This document shows positions 44,221-56,546 of a stretch of 64,000 nucleotides of DNA, one piece after another (position 1 is the first letter of the stretch; each line of letters begins with the position of its first letter). The notes under the pieces are model-generated. The model was not told the origin of the DNA and ran no database searches. It worked only from the letters and a program-made list of their open reading frames with translations. A program made the position numbers and the translations under genes. The stretch is from Pararge aegeria (lineage: Eukaryota; Arthropoda; Insecta; Lepidoptera; Nymphalidae): contig NC_053181.1 of assembly GCF_905163445.1 (NCBI RefSeq), positions 5,332,001 to 5,396,000 on the forward strand. Reading direction: 5' to 3'.

Positions 44221-45129
44221 AATAAAAAAACAACTCACGTTCCGATGACTTTTTACCACAATTCCACAATTGCCATGATTTTTAAATTCTCACGACAACA
44301 GATAAGTCACTACTGACAACAAAGTTTCTAAATCAAGACTCGTTAATGCCGTAAATACAGTATGTCCAAAACCCTACCGTAATTAACCCAACTACCACCC
44401 AAACCGAGGCCAAAACAATTGGTTGCTTAACCAGATCGTGAGCTATCGATCTGCGAAACATGGCTACGACCGTTTAATGGGAGTGTAAAAGAATCGAGAG
44501 ATAACTAGATAAAACGTTCTCAATCACCCTAATTAGAATACATACCTGATAGTTACCCGTCACGAACTTTGAACGTGACTGGTTTCGATCTACATAGAGA
44601 AATGTATCACTTGCAAAATTATATAAATCGAGTGGAATAGTTAATCGTAACAAATCGTTAAGTTACTTTATACCAACTTCTATGATAACGTAATGTTTGT
44701 ACCGTTATATATTTATATAAACCTCTGCTACTGAGGAGAAGCGATACCTATGTTTAAAACAGAGTTCACGTCGGACTCGTACGCGATCGTATAAGATATA
44801 AAACTCTTTATACCTTAAATACTTAGGTAAAAAAGAGACCCTTAATCAAAGGTGGCCATTTTAAAATTAGCCATCTTGGTTTTTAAAAAGAAAGAAAGTA
44901 TTTTTTGTATACCAAGAAACACTTTTACAACAATAACAAACGTCATTGACTTAATCGTTAAAAATCGTATTTTGCGAGGCAAGAAAAGCATAGTATTATA
45001 ATGGTAAAATAGGAAATTACGGTTATCATGTTAATTTATTATCAATACAATGGCAATGAAGTAAAAAAAAATAACAAAACATTTTTCTTCAACTTATCAC
45101 CTTTTGGCAACCTACTTAAAATATTACTG
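44221..45129. other. Stretch without recognised features
   Basis: No gene or recurrent repeat seen. A CG|GTGAGT-like donor at about 44237 on the minus strand has no open frame behind it. Confidence 0.35.
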
Positions 45130-45390
45130 AATATGGGTATTGGATAGAAGCAGGCGTGGCGGAATTTACTAACGTACGCGTACTTCACGGAATTCCATGA
45201 TATATTATTAAAAAATCTAAAATTAAGCTTATTTTGCAATATCACGCGAAAAGCAGGAGAATCTGTACGGTGTAATTTATAATTTTTCCAATCTTTATAC
45301 TCCACGCCAAACAGACCTTAGGCAATGTACTCTATGGAGCATCCTCAAGAGATGTTGACGGTACAATGAATAATTGTTAACAATTATAAA
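45130..45390 (-). repeat. GAGGATGCTCCGGTTTC family, copy 3
   Basis: GGATAGAAGCAGGCGTGGCG, AAAAGCAGGAGAATCTGTAC, AATGTACTCTATGGAGCATC. More diverged than copies 1 and 2. Confidence 0.6.
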
Positions 45391-45825
45391 TTATACCGTA
45401 AAAATTCTCCTGCTTTTCGCGATTGAATTCTTCTAGCAACTTAGTATAGGTATTTATTAATATAACAAAGGCTATTTAGTTATAAAGGTGATGATGTTAT
45501 ATCACGACTATTACGTCATCTGACCTACGACTTATTGACCGAGTGGTCGTCAAATACGTCATGGTAATCTTCAGCTGTGTGATGTGTCCGACTTTGGGTG
45601 ACCTTTAACGAATAAACTATTATTTAATCAAAAAAATCCGTGACTAACATACAAAGAGTTGCTTTGCACTTTGGTGAATAACATATGTGCAAATAGCAAC
45701 CAGTTTTTTTACACAAAAACGATGATGCTTTTTTATTGTCAAGGGCCATCTGCCAAATGCCAATGTTTCGTTGTTGAACGGATGGTTATTGAAAGTTACG
45801 AAAACAAAAATTGCTTTAATTTTTA

Positions 45826-45962
45826 GAACTTTTTCTGGGCAGGTCTGGTTGAAAGCTTCGGTTGTTGCTCGTTACCGCCCTAACGACTAAGATGTTCCGC
45901 CAAGCGATTTAGCGTTCCAGTTCGATGTCCAATAACAGGTTAGCCTGCTACAATCAGAGTTC
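45826..45962 (+). repeat. SINE family A, partial and opposite strand
   Basis: GCTTCGGTTGTTGCTCGTTA, CCGCCAAGCGATTTAGCGTT, and AACAGGTTAGCCTGCTACAA are the family A body read the other way. The tRNA-like head is missing. Confidence 0.6.
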
Positions 45963-46009
45963 ATTTCACAGAAACCGATTTCATAACAATAAATCGGTAC
46001 GCATTAAAA

Positions 46010-46110
46010 GAAAAAGACGGAAAACAACTATCAAAAAACAAATGACAAATTGTAGTAGTGCAAAGGCAGATCTTTCGCTGCTAGCAATCTCTGACAGGCA
46101 ACCTTTGATT
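46010..46110 (-). repeat. LINE 3' fragment
   Basis: AGATCTTTCGCTGCTAGCAA then TCTCTGACAGGCAACC is a diverged form of the TTATCGCT...AGGCAACC block. Confidence 0.4.
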
Positions 46111-46533
46111 GCGAGAACCTGCGGCAATAGAGTGCATGTTAGGTGAGCATTATCCTCAGATTTATCATGGACTTACATAAAAACTACAGTAGTTATAATA
46201 CAACGGCTTCAATTAAATATTTAAATTATAAATGCCACATTACGCTGCAGGAGTAAACAAAAATCGAGTATGAAGTACTTTTGACCTCTTGAAAAGGAAG
46301 GTTAACGATGCTGTCAATCATGAAGCGCCGAAAACTATTGTATCAATATATACAATAGATAGAGAAAATCTTACTGTTCTCAAAACCTACCACTTTTAAT
46401 AGACATAAAATGACCCATTGCCGTCAGCTAAAATTCTAATAGTCGGTACGTATGTAAAAGCAGCGTCGGTAGACTCCCTACTAGGGCAATAGACATAAAA
46501 AGAGCCATGAGCCAAATGTGCTTGACTAAGCCA

Positions 46534-46760
46534 AGGCCCACCCAGGACTGAATGTGTTAAAAAGATAACTAATGTATAATTGATTAATTTCTTAATGAGA
46601 AGGTTGCTTGGAAGCACACTACTTCATCATATTGTTAAATGCTGATGTTTCTTCCGGCTTCTTCTAAGTAGAATCCTTTCGAACTGGTGTTAGAGTCACT
46701 ACATACATACAGACTTGACGTGCATTTATTAGGCCAACTTACATAAATGAGTGTTGTATT
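46534..46760 (+). repeat. LINE 3' tail, GGTAGAATC family
   Basis: TTGATTAATTTCTTAATGAG, TCCGGCTTCTTCTAAGTAGA and TAGGCCAACTTACATAAATG. Deleted internally relative to 9097-9407. Confidence 0.6.
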
Positions 46761-47134
46761 TGAAACGATTGATCGGCGGACATCTGCGTGATATGAAACC
46801 ACGTCCGGCTGACGTAAGAAATCTAGAAACTCGTCCTTGCTGAGTTGAGGTGTGTATTAAACCTAGACCTTATTGGGATTAAGAATTGTTGTAATTGTTC
46901 TTGTAGACTGGGTCGTAAAACACGCAACATAGTAACCGACTATTTCGTGTTATAGGACAGAACAATCTATAATAGGAATAATAATTATATATTAAAAATT
47001 GTGTTGTACTTCTCTGATTGCTCCAAACAAATATATAAAAATTTCTGCCGCAATGAAATCGTTGACATTTTGAAGTAGCAGTTTACCTGAAAAAACAAAA
47101 CAGATATTAATAAAATAATTTAAAATGACATTGT

Positions 47135-47352
47135 GAGATGGCGATAACAAAAAAAAAAAAAACACCCGGCTAAGTTTGTTGTGGGCTTCTTCTTCGACCG
47201 GGACGCGTTTGGAACCCTCGTAGCTTTAGTTTTAAGTTTACGAATGTGGTTCTCGCCATCATCTCACTACTGTGTAATTCTTGTGTACGCATCAAAAGTG
47301 CCACCTGTGGGCCGGGCCTACTTGAATAAAGATATTTTTGACTTTGATATTT
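47135..47352 (+). repeat. LINE 3' end, TCGTAGCTTTAG family
   Basis: TTGTGAGATGGCGATAACAA, ACCCTCGTAGCTTTAGTTTT, CATCAAAAGTGCCACCTGTG and GGGCCTACTTGAATAAAG with a TTTGACTTTGA tail. The best preserved copy of this family here. Confidence 0.7.
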
Positions 47353-47439
47353 TAGAATCAGAAATAAACTATAGAGGACTTTAATTAATATTTATGTAAA
47401 CCGATACAATTATTTGAAAAATGGCCGAAATGATTATCT

Positions 47440-47790
47440 ATACTTAATATTATAAAGACGAAAGATTTTTTTTGTTTGTTTGTACCGGATAATAGGCTCC
47501 GAAACTACTGGACCAACTCAAACCATTATTTTACCAACAGTTAACTTAATTATCTCGAAATAATAGGCTTTAAAGTTTTTCGAACAAAATAGAGATCTTT
47601 AAGAATATTGCAATATTATAACGTAAAGTAGCAAAACTATGCCTATAAAATTCATTATTTAGCGTGCAATGAGAAGACTATTCATGTATATAATACATGG
47701 TTAAAGTGCTTACTATGCCCTACAACAGCCCCGTACAACCGTAATTAGCACGGACGAAGGCTCGTCAATAGCTAGTTAAATATAAAACTA
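47440..47790. repeat. Dispersed non-autonomous repeat, AATAGGCTCCGAAACTACT type
   Basis: AATATTATAAAGACGAAAG then GGATAATAGGCTCCGAAACT, ending CGAAGGCTCGTCAATAGCTA. Layout typical of short Helitron-like or foldback repeats in moths. Single copy in the window. Confidence 0.4.
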
Positions 47791-48210
47791 AAATAATTTG
47801 AATTGCTCGCCTATAAACTTGATCTTTCAACTCTCCACATAAGAATCGGACTCTAGGTTTTTTATTTGATTAATACACGTACATAAAATGGGCAGTTCAC
47901 GATTCGAGATCGTAAATTACTGTGCACGTGCGCAGCCGGATCCAGGGCGAATTATTATGGTTCATTTATCACTCATACGAAAATACAGCGAAACTATGTT
48001 ACACCTATACCACAACGTCACGAATTTATCGACACGCGCACGTAATTTGTTGTTCATATACCGTTTAACTCTTATGTATTGAGTAACTTTATTTTACAGA
48101 AATATAAATACTTAATTTTGTTTGGACACGCATTTCGAAGTCTTTAGATTTCTAAACCAATTTTTAATTATTAAACAATAATTTATTTATAAGCTTAACT
48201 TTATTTATTT

Positions 48211-48357
48211 GGACGGCCGAATGGCACAGTGGGCAGTGCCCCTAATTTCTAAGTATAAGGCCGTAGGTTCAATTAACACAACGGGAATTTTTCTGTGTGG
48301 TTTTTGCTTTTCAGATTCTGTGGTGTTTATCTGTATAGTATAAGTATTTATGTATAT
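48211..48357 (+). repeat. SINE family B, 3' truncated
   Basis: GACGGCCGAATGGCACAGTG, degraded B box TAGGTTCAATTAACACA. The body stops at 48357, where a family C fragment begins: one SINE inserted in the other. Confidence 0.7.
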
Positions 48358-48450
48358 TCATCATCATAACATCAACCCATTACAGAGCACGGGTCTCCTC
48401 CCAAAATGAGAACGGGATAAGGCCGTAGTCGACCACCCTGGCCCAGTGCG
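48358..48450 (-). repeat. SINE family C fragment
   Basis: CATCAACCCATTACAGAGCA, GGGTCTCCTCCCAAAATGAG and CCTGGCCCAGTGCGGATG. Confidence 0.65.
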
Positions 48451-48939
48451 GATGTATATTAGTCCCTAATATATGTATATGTACGAATATATTAAACCTT
48501 ACTTTGGCCCAAAATTTTTTTTGTTTCTCCTACGTGCACCTCAGCCATCAACCAAGTCGGATTAGACTTCCGTATATCCATGTACATTTTGAAAGCCTCA
48601 ATTATCTTTCGCAGTTGTTCTAAAAGACAAATAAAAGTTTTAATACCTACTTGCACACAAACAATTGAGTCAATACTCAATCATTCGTTACACGATGATA
48701 CTCATCGGAGCGCGAAATGAATAAACAAACCTTCCGACTTCCACGGCATCCGTAACATGGCGTAACCATGTTGATTTGCCGCTATCTTTGTGTAACAATG
48801 TATGCAACATGTGAATTGAATAATATCTATAACATTATTCAACTAGTCGGCATGTCCGTTCGAGAAAAAAAACATTCAATGATGACCACATGTGTTAAGT
48901 AAGCTTTGATGTTATATCGTGCGTTTAACCAGACAAGAA

Positions 48940-49240
48940 AGTTATTATTTGAACTTCAATCTAAATGACCTCTCATTTTTCCTTATATTAAAAAAGCTAG
49001 CTACGAGTATGTCCCTAGTTCTTCGTCCGAGTTTTTTACTGTTTTTTAAAAATCCCGTGGGAATCGTTTATTTTCCTGGAATAACAAGTAGCCTATGTTA
49101 CTCTCAGTTCTTTGCTTAGAAGAAGAAGAAGAAGAAACACTTATAGCACGTTTAACAAACAGGAAAATAAACAGTAAGGAAAAAGGCGGCCTTATTTCTG
49201 CAAGCACTCTCTTACAGGCAACCTTTGTAGATAGGACTTA
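48940..49240. repeat. Composite of two repeat fragments
   Basis: The left part (CCCGTGGGAATCGTTTATTT, AAGTAGCCTATGTTAC) is a common dispersed repeat body. The right part (AGGCGGCCTTATTTCTGCAA, TCTTACAGGCAACC) is the reversed LINE 3' block. A GAAGAAGAAGAAGAA microsatellite lies between them. Confidence 0.45.
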
Positions 49241-49384
49241 CAGAAATACGTACGGGAACAGGAAAGTGCCAAGAGTGCTTTAACATATACATCAATCCCA
49301 AAATATATAGAATTAAATATCTACATAATTTAAATAAATATACATAATATATATGAATAGATTTTAATACATAATTTACAAACA

Positions 49385-49650
49385 ATCTCCCAAAATGGAA
49401 AGGGGTTAACATCGTAGTCCACCACGCTTGCCCAGTGGATTTGTGGATTCTACACACCTTTGAGAACATTATGGAGAACTCTTAGGTCTCTTAGGTTACT
49501 CGCAGGTCTTCACCGTTGAAGGATATCACCGTTAAGTGATATTTTAATTGCTTAAAACGCACATAACTTAGAGTTAGAGGTGCGTGCAGGGATTCGAACT
49601 CGCTCCCCCGAAAGTGAAGTCGAAGTCCTACCCACTGGGCTATCCCCGCT
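49385..49650 (-). repeat. SINE family C, with head
   Basis: AATCTCCCAAAATGGAAAGG, CCACGCTTGCCCAGTGG, GTGCGTGCAGGGATTCGAAC and CCCACTGGGCTATCCCCGC. A 20-30 bp local duplication (TTAGGTCTCTTAGG) interrupts it. Confidence 0.72.
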
Positions 49651-49654
49651 TCTT

Positions 49655-50700
49655 TATGAATTTCGACATATCATATCCAATCTCTCTATAAATCATACTA
49701 TGAACTATTTTTTTACAATTAGCTTAACATCTCTATATTCAATTAAACAGCATGAGAACTAGAAACTATATTGAATATTTATTATTCTTTTACCAATAAA
49801 AATACTTTTGACCAGTGCTCATTTGAACTGCTCAAAAAGCCTTAAAACTTGGCATTAGATATTAATAAAGTATCACAATACGAGAAAATCAATTTAGTAA
49901 GTAAAACTCACAGAATCTCTCTTAAGCTATTCTTATTATATATTTCAAGAATTATATCGTGATATTTTTAATATGGAACTCGTTAGGTATACTACTTTAA
50001 ACAATACCACCAAACCGCAAAAATAAATCTTTTATAATTTGAAACGAAATTAGGTCACTTGTAACAAGTTCTTACAGTATTAAAAACCAATTACATAACT
50101 TAATTATACTTAGTTAAGTTATATTAATTATTGCAAATACGAGTCCATAAATTTAAGTTGCGCAATAATTTTCCAGTACTACAGGCTGATTTTCAATAAC
50201 AAAACTAGCCTAGCTGCTATCGTAAGCTTTATGGGCTGCACGTAGAGCTTAAGCTGTTATGTGATCAATTGATAAACCCTTACGTGTCTGCGCACGCGCA
50301 GTAAATTTGATTGGTGCAAACATAAGATTTTCACGTTTTATTTAAGCACTTGTGGCACTGATTGGTTCTTCATTCTTATTTGTATTCGATAGTATCTCAT
50401 ATAATTTTAGTATTTATGGTTCACAAAAGGAGATCTTTTGGGAAAAGGTGTGTAAAAAATCAGAAAAAACCATTTTATTCAAATCCCGTGTTAAATGATT
50501 GCGACAAGACCTCATCATTTCATAGTGGTTTTGATTCGTACACATGTTGTGTAATTACTGAAAATATTATTTTGTCTACTAAAACATGAATTCTTCACCA
50601 AAGATCTTGATTTTAAATTTACGATCCCTTCAAATATGCCGCATACGTTATCTGGGTTGAATGGGGATCTACCCTTTCAGCTACTGTTTATTAAACATAA
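49655..50700. other. Stretch without a supported gene
   Basis: AT-rich. An ORF of 75 codons at 50362-50589 has no domain and no partner exons. Confidence 0.35.
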
Positions 50701-50714
50701 TGAAAGTAATATTA

Positions 50715-50930
50715 TATGGATAAAATAACAAACAACAGCATACAACATAAATATAATAATTGGTTTCCTAATCCTAAGGTTGCCTGGAAGAGATCGCTCG
50801 ATAAGGCCGACCTTTGTACCCTACTTTTTAAGTTTATTTTTGTTGTGTCCATTGTTTTTTTTTCCTATTTGTGGTGTACAAATAAATTCTATAAATAAAT
50901 AAATAAATAAATAATATTTGTAGACTAAAT
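50715..50930 (+). repeat. LINE 3' end with (AAAT)n tail
   Basis: CCTAATCCTAAGGTTGCCTG, GAAGAGATCGCTCGATAAGG, TTTGTGGTGTACAAATAAA and an AATAAATAAATAAATA tail. Plus orientation of the block found reversed at 51762 and 60905. Confidence 0.7.
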
Positions 50931-51000
50931 ATTCAAGATACTACATTATCAAAAGGCTATTACAGTACAGTTACAGCTGGTAAGAGAGTAAGCTTAGATG

Positions 51001-51240
51001 GTAGTACTAGCACAGAGGATGCTGTCCGCAGTGGCGTGCACTGGGTTTCTTACCAGAGTATGCATACAGCAGGAAAATTGCACAAAATGGAAAAATCCTC
51101 TTCTAATACAAGCTATATTTCAATTTTAGGGTATGCAGTGCTATTGTGCATGTATGAAGTGCACGCCACTGGCTGCCCGCTCTTTCCACATTCCCTTAGT
51201 CGCCTCGTACGACACCCGTGGTAAGAGGAGGGGTGGTACT
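51001..51240. repeat. CTCGTACGACACCCG family, split by a MITE
   Basis: GGTAGTACTAGCACAGAGGA lies left and TTCCCTTAGTCGCCTCGTAC right of the hAT MITE at 51029-51171. Without the MITE the two halves join as in the copy at 2385. Confidence 0.65.
51029..51171. mobile_element. hAT-type MITE, copy 2
   Basis: 143 bp with CAGTGGCGTGCA and TGCACGCCACTG ends. The flanks are GCTGTCCG at 51021-51028 and GCTGCCCG at 51172-51179, an 8-bp target duplication with one difference. The interior is close to copy 1 (GTATGCAGTGCT, TTGTGCATGTATGAAGTGCA). Confidence 0.86.
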
Positions 51241-51761
51241 GTATACTTGTGCAGCTGACCTTTTTCAGCCGCGGCTACAGAAGGTCAGCTAAACAGAGAA
51301 TTTCTTAAACGTCAAACTCCTGTAACTTGGAGCCGCACATAAATTTTAAAGGCCTGTCTTCAGCAGCGATCGCATTAACTAGATCAGTTTGCAGGCCTCG
51401 GTTACGTGCGCTGCAATTGCGTAAGGTAAAAATTTATGAACCGTCAATAGAAATTACGTTTTAAAAAATTCAATAAATATTTTATAAGCTCTATTTGTCT
51501 AGAATAAAGGAAAGTAATTTAAAATACTTATAGAGTTTAAGTTTAAACCTCGTAGCTTTAGTTATAAGATTACGAATAAAGTTAATAATTACCAAGATTT
51601 TTAGTGTTAATATTAAGTGAAATATAATTAATAATATTGCTCGTCACAATATAGAAAAGTCTAAAAATGGAATAGAAATATATTAAAAGATATATTTTTT
51701 TATTTCATTATTATCATACAGTAGGTACCTAATCAGTCAATGACTACCGTCCAAACATTGA

Positions 51762-51895
51762 ATGAATGAATGAATATACTTTTATTGTACACCAAATAAA
51801 CATATAGTAAAATTGTAAATAAAAATTTAACAAAAAGTATACAATTTGGCGGCCTTATCGCTACATAGCAATCTCTTCCAGGCAACCAGAGGCGT
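51762..51895 (-). repeat. LINE 3' end with (ATTC)n tail
   Basis: Reversed tail GAATGAATGAATGAATATAC, TTATTGTACACC, then GGCGGCCTTATCGCTACATA and GCAATCTCTTCCAGGCAACC. Confidence 0.7.
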
Positions 51896-51899
51896 TAAA

Positions 51900-53010
51900 C
51901 ACAGCTCAAGAAGAAAGTTAGGTGGTGCAAATAAATAAACATATATATTTGCATCTATACATTCATCAGCGCTTGGACTTAACAAACCACACACAATCTG
52001 GAGTACTTTATTTATCGCTCGAATTTGCCAACTCTGTATTTTTATTCGCCGCTTTTAATTTTAATTTACACAGTAAGATTTATTATTATCAGTTAATGGT
52101 ATTGTATTTATTAAATAAAATATAATTTTTATTAATACATAACTATAACCTAAAATAAACTATTTAACAACTAAATAAAATCTAAAACGTCCTCGAAACC
52201 ACCGCAGCGAGGCACAGTTCCCAAGATGCTGGCAGCATTGCCCCTTTGGATGGCCAAACTAATTCGTTGGCCAAGGTAACTGCCCGCTCTAGGATCACCG
52301 GTAGACTCGATAACCCTTTTCAGTTAATTATACTTTTCGCTTTTAGCCAACAATTATTGTCCCTAGTGTTGTAAATTTTTCACAAACATAATTTTATCAT
52401 GTCAACACATTCTTTTTTTTTCACTCTATTTATAATATCCCAATTATACAAGTGAAAGCCTGTTTTATCCGCCGCTATAAATAGTGTTTTTTTTTATTTA
52501 TACCTACTCCCCGCGAAATAAGATGGAAAGTGGCATTTTAAAATCGTGAGCCAAATGATCTTCGTGTACAATATAGATAAGGGCATCTCTTGCACAATTT
52601 CCATACAACACATGTGACACGGTGTACGTATCTTTGATAATGATCTTGATACACCATATATACCTACACACCTTATCGTTCGCATGTCACATCGTTCGTT
52701 AACAACACGCCTATCACTGTGTTAGCTGTCACCTTTATAAACCTGTAATTGACATGAATGTCCTTACCATCGTCGTGGTATGGACGTACATTGCATGACA
52801 AAGGTCATGTGTAGGGATTTCCACACTGGTGACAAAGGACCGTCCTTTGTGACCTTGTGACCCTTTTGTCACCTGCACACCATTAGGATCTTTGTTTATT
52901 CTTCGTTTTATTAAGCAAAAACTTGACTGCAATCTCACCTGATGCGCACTTCTTTCTTTATATTTTGGTTTTTACTTGTATAAATTCTTAACTTAATGTG
53001 GTGTACAAAT
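51900..53010. other. Stretch without a supported gene
   Basis: AT-rich; a local near-duplication of a GTGACAAAGG-type motif occurs at 52825-52870. No ORF with a domain. A short CTTGACTGCAATCTCACC piece at 52922 is a scrap of family A. Confidence 0.35.
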
Positions 53011-53017
53011 ACACATA

Positions 53018-53285
53018 ATATGAACTCATTACCGGCCCACTACAGGGCACGGGTCTCCTCGCACAGTTAGTAGGCGTTAAGGCCATAGTCCACCACGCTG
53101 GCCCAGTGCGGATTGGTGAACTCCACACGCTCTCAGGCATGCAGGTTTCTTCACGATGTTTTCCTTCACCGTCGAAGCGAGTGATATTTTAGTTTTAAAA
53201 CGCACGTAACTTCGAAAAGTAGTAGCACACGACTCTGTGCTGGGATTTGAACTGTGCCCCCCGAAAGTGACGTCGAAGTCCTACC
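53018..53285 (-). repeat. SINE family C, near full length
   Basis: CATTACCGGCCCACTACAGG, GGCCATAGTCCACCACGCTG, TTCACGATGTTTTCCTTCAC, GCTGGGATTTGAACTGTG and CGTCGAAGTCCTACCT. The head is cut at its last bases. Confidence 0.75.
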
Positions 53286-53357
53286 TAAAAATAGAAGAGT
53301 TATAGTAAAAAACCTGTAACCACTTATGGCAGTTTTTTTAAACACATAAATTTAATT

Positions 53358-53530
53358 GGATATCAATCGACACCGTACCGGAACGCTAAATCGCTTGATA
53401 CGTCTTTGTCTCCTACCAGACCAGAGAAAATTCAGAAATATATTACTTTCCCAATTATTTAAGCCAGATATAAAGATCGGGACCACTCCCTTAAAATACC
53501 ACAAAGCTCACCACTGCGCCATGAATCGCT
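53358..53530 (-). repeat. SINE family A, partial
   Basis: ATCAATCGACACCGTACCGG, ACGCTAAATCGCTTGATACG, ACCAGACCAGAGAAAATTCA and GCTCACCACTGCGCCATG. Confidence 0.68.
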
Positions 53531-53934
53531 TACCACCTGTTAAGATTGCAATAAAGAACTAACTTGTAGTGAAACAAAAAAAAAATTAGAGTAGGCACAA
53601 CCTTTTTGCTTATATAAATAGCACATCTCTTGTTGTGCTCATTATAAGTTTTATCTTAACGAACACTCTTCTAATTCCAAGGTACGGGCAACTAGATACG
53701 ATCTCATTGGCGCGGTTGCAAAAGTGCGTTCACTCTACAAACACGTATTTCTCAATAACTATCTCTGATCTACATCTCCAGTGATATTTTCACGCCAACT
53801 TGTCACTATGTAGTTACGTGATTATGGAGCACCATAAAAAGTTTGATGGTGCGATGGTGATAATACAGCCCTTTGTTTACCAAGTGAAAACCCCTAAGTA
53901 TGTTGAGCAATATAAGAGTACTACAAGTACAATG

Positions 53935-54302
53935 TGAAATGGCGGAATCAAAAATTATACCCGGCTAAGTTAGTTGTGGGCTTCTACTTAGATCAAGGCA
54001 CGTTTGAAAACCTCGTAGCTTTAGTTTTTAGTTTACAAATAAACAATTTTGTGTCGTGTTAATAATAGTTAAGTAAATAATAATAAAAGCGTAACAATAC
54101 AGGTAATTGCACTAACCGAAAGTCTATAAAGGGAATTGCTGTTTACTTCCCGTAATTTCTCTATAAGTGTTATTCAAACAGTAACCTATTTTCGAAGTAA
54201 TATATACTCTCTGGCGAGCTTATATGGTACTACCATGTAAAATTCGTATCAACGCATCAAAAGTGTATTTTAAGGGCCTATTAGTATAAAGAAATATTAA
54301 CT
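53935..54302 (+). repeat. LINE 3' end, TCGTAGCTTTAG family, with internal insertion
   Basis: TGTGAAATGGCGGAATCAAA, AAAACCTCGTAGCTTTAGTT, then about 190 bp of AT-rich DNA, then CGCATCAAAAGTGTATTTTA and GGGCCTATTAGTATAAAG. Confidence 0.6.
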
Positions 54303-54379
54303 ATGTCTTTGAGAAATCTTGTCTATATCCTACCTTATAAAACACATACACCAGGGGACATGTATTGTGCCTATGTATT

Positions 54380-54505
54380 TAATAATAAATAAATATAAAT
54401 ATAACATATTTATATACAACGACACACCTCGCCATCTAGCCCCATAGTAAGCGTAGCTTGTGGTATGGTTACTAAGATGACTGATGAATATTTTTATGAA
54501 TAACA
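54380..54505 (-). repeat. SINE family B, head truncated
   Basis: AACGACACACCTCGCCATCT, AGCCCCATAGTAAGCGTAGC, GATGACTGATGAATATTTTT. The tRNA-like head is absent. Confidence 0.68.
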
Positions 54506-54906
54506 TAACATATAAAGTAACATATAAAGTCTTACTCAAAGAAAAGATAGAGGTATTTTGGATATAGCAAATGCATTCTGAATAAAGGAAAATTACCGCG
54601 CGACTCACGGAATGTCATTACCTATTTCTCCACTAAGTAGGCTTCAATTTAGACTGTCGTTGTGCAAGCGTTTTGCTTATATTGTTGGCACTACTGCCAC
54701 AATAGCAACGGGCATTTACGTTTCTATTTGAATAACTGTGACAAATGCCGGCTCCAAAAAGATTTAGCAAGTCGTGACCTTAACACTTGCAGCTGTTGCT
54801 AATGTATGTAATGAACGTTCAGTCAACATGGAAGTGATTCACTTAGGAAGATGTTGACAGAACCTTTTACCGCGTAATAAGACAATATATAAATACGCTT
54901 ACTATT

Positions 54907-54983
54907 GCAATAAATATGCGGAAGAACATTTTTAATTTTTTAAAATGATTTAAAAAAAAATTGTTCTCCCGCATATTTATTGC
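54907..54983. repeat. Inverted repeat, 22-bp arms
   Basis: GCAATAAATATGCGGAAGAA (54907 on) and its inverted partner to 54983 (TTCTCCCGCATATTTATTGC) pair over 22 bp with one mismatch around an A/T-rich 33-base loop. Confidence 0.75.
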
Positions 54984-55175
54984 TGGACCAAGACGATAAC
55001 CCACCTGATGGTAACTGAAAAATCATATTATAAACAGAGCAACACTTCCCAGGAACACATCCTGCAAAGTGTTGCCCTCTTGCCCACGCCCTTCGGATCG
55101 GAGCATAGCAATGATCAGCAATGAAATAAACATGACGGTATTAGTCTCCCGGACGAGCTCTGAGCTAATACTAAA
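54984..55175. repeat. Retroelement fragment
   Basis: CCACCTGATGGTAACTG, AACACATCCTGCAAAGTGTT and GTCTCCCGGACGAGCTCTG resemble 4365 and the GAGCTCGTCCGGGG family at 39437. Confidence 0.45.
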
Positions 55176-55240
55176 TCTACGAAAAGAAGAGGTTCGGGAT
55201 TGTTGAGAGCAATCTAACAAAAATCCCAAAGTCCAATCAA

Positions 55241-55625
55241 TTGACGGCCGACTGGCGCAGTGGGCAGCGACCCTGTTTTCTGAGTCCAAGGCCGTGGGTT
55301 CGATTCCCACAACTGGAAAATGTTTGTGTGATGAGCAATAAGTGTTTTTCAGGGTGTTTATATGTATTTTCTAAGTATTTATGTACAAAGGCATATCAAA
55401 GGCATATCAAAGGCCGTGGGTTCGATTCCCACGACTGGATAATGTTTGTGTGATGAACATGAATGTTTTTCAGTGTCTGGGTGTTTATCTGTATATTATA
55501 AGTATTTATGTATATTATTCATAAAAATATTCATCAGTCATCTTAGTACCCATAACACAAGCTACGCTTACTTTGGGACTAGATGGCGATGTGTGTATTG
55601 TCGTAGTATATTTATTTATTTATTT
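55241..55625 (+). repeat. SINE family B with partial internal duplication
   Basis: A head at 55241 (TGACGGCCGACTGGCGCAGT) and B box, a short body to about 55385, then a second B-box segment (AAAGGCCGTGGGTTCGATTC at about 55409) followed by a complete body and a TTTATTTATTTATTTA tail. The two B-box segments are about 120 bp apart. Confidence 0.78.
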
Positions 55626-55629
55626 ATTT

Positions 55630-56410
55630 CATTCATTGCCCTTCCACATACACAATTAACATTCTTCTGGTCCACTAGATATTATCTCAATGATTCAATC
55701 AATTTAAGAAGACATTGGCTCCTGAGATATGGGATTTCCTAGTTTAGGGGTCAGGTCCAAAAACTAATTGTACTGAGTTTTTCGAATAAATATTTTCAAT
55801 TTTTATTTCTATTTCACTACATTTCATTTCTCTCAGCAAAAATCTGTTACCCATCAGGTCCTCCAAAAAGCATTTTGCTACACTTTGCTGTATTATTTCT
55901 GGCATTCAAAGACAAATCAACTATCGTTACCTAATGACAAATTCGTAGGAACTTAACTTGCTTAGTGGGAACCCAATAACAGCAATTACAGATTCATTAA
56001 AATTGATAACTACTGGATTATTATATCATGCAATAATCCACTTGCATTAAAGCAGCTAGGTGCCCTATCGACATGACGTAATTGTAATGGGAAAATATAT
56101 AATTCTAGTAAACACAACCAAGTCGTGAGTATTTGCATACAGTCCTACATCTAGACACAAATTGGCGCCAATCGTCAGACTAGATTACATAGTAATTTTA
56201 TGTCTAGGAAACAATCTGACGTGTTACAGTTTTCTTTACGTAACAGCTTTGTTTAATAAACCGCTTTATGCTAAGGGCCTGCTTATGTATAACCTATTTC
56301 ATTTTGCAGATATAGGTATACCTACGTACTACTTGCGAGTTTAATATTATATAACAAGTCAACAGCGTGCGAATAGAGTAGCGAATCTCGAATATGGGTC
56401 GGGTTTTATG
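55630..56410. other. Stretch without a supported gene
   Basis: No recurrent repeat and no ORF with a domain. A 60-codon open stretch at 56162-56344 is hydrophobic but isolated. Confidence 0.35.
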
Positions 56411-56546
56411 CAGTGGCGTGCATAGAGGGTATGCACAGGGTATACAGATGATATAAGATGAAGGAAATCTCCAGTATAATCTCCAGGAGATTTTCTTCAT
56501 TTTATATTATCTGCATACCCTGTGCATACCTTCTATGCACGCCACT
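56411..56546. mobile_element. hAT-type MITE, copy 3
   Basis: 136 bp with perfect CAGTGGCGTGCA and TGCACGCCACTG ends. Flanks GTTTTATG (56403-56410) and GTTTCATG (56547-56554) are an 8-bp duplication with one difference. This copy is almost fully palindromic: GGGTATGCACAGGGTATACA pairs with its inverse near the right end. Confidence 0.86.

Noticed and set aside
47888..48082. Plus-strand 64-codon ORF
   Set aside because: No domain, signal peptide or neighbouring exon.
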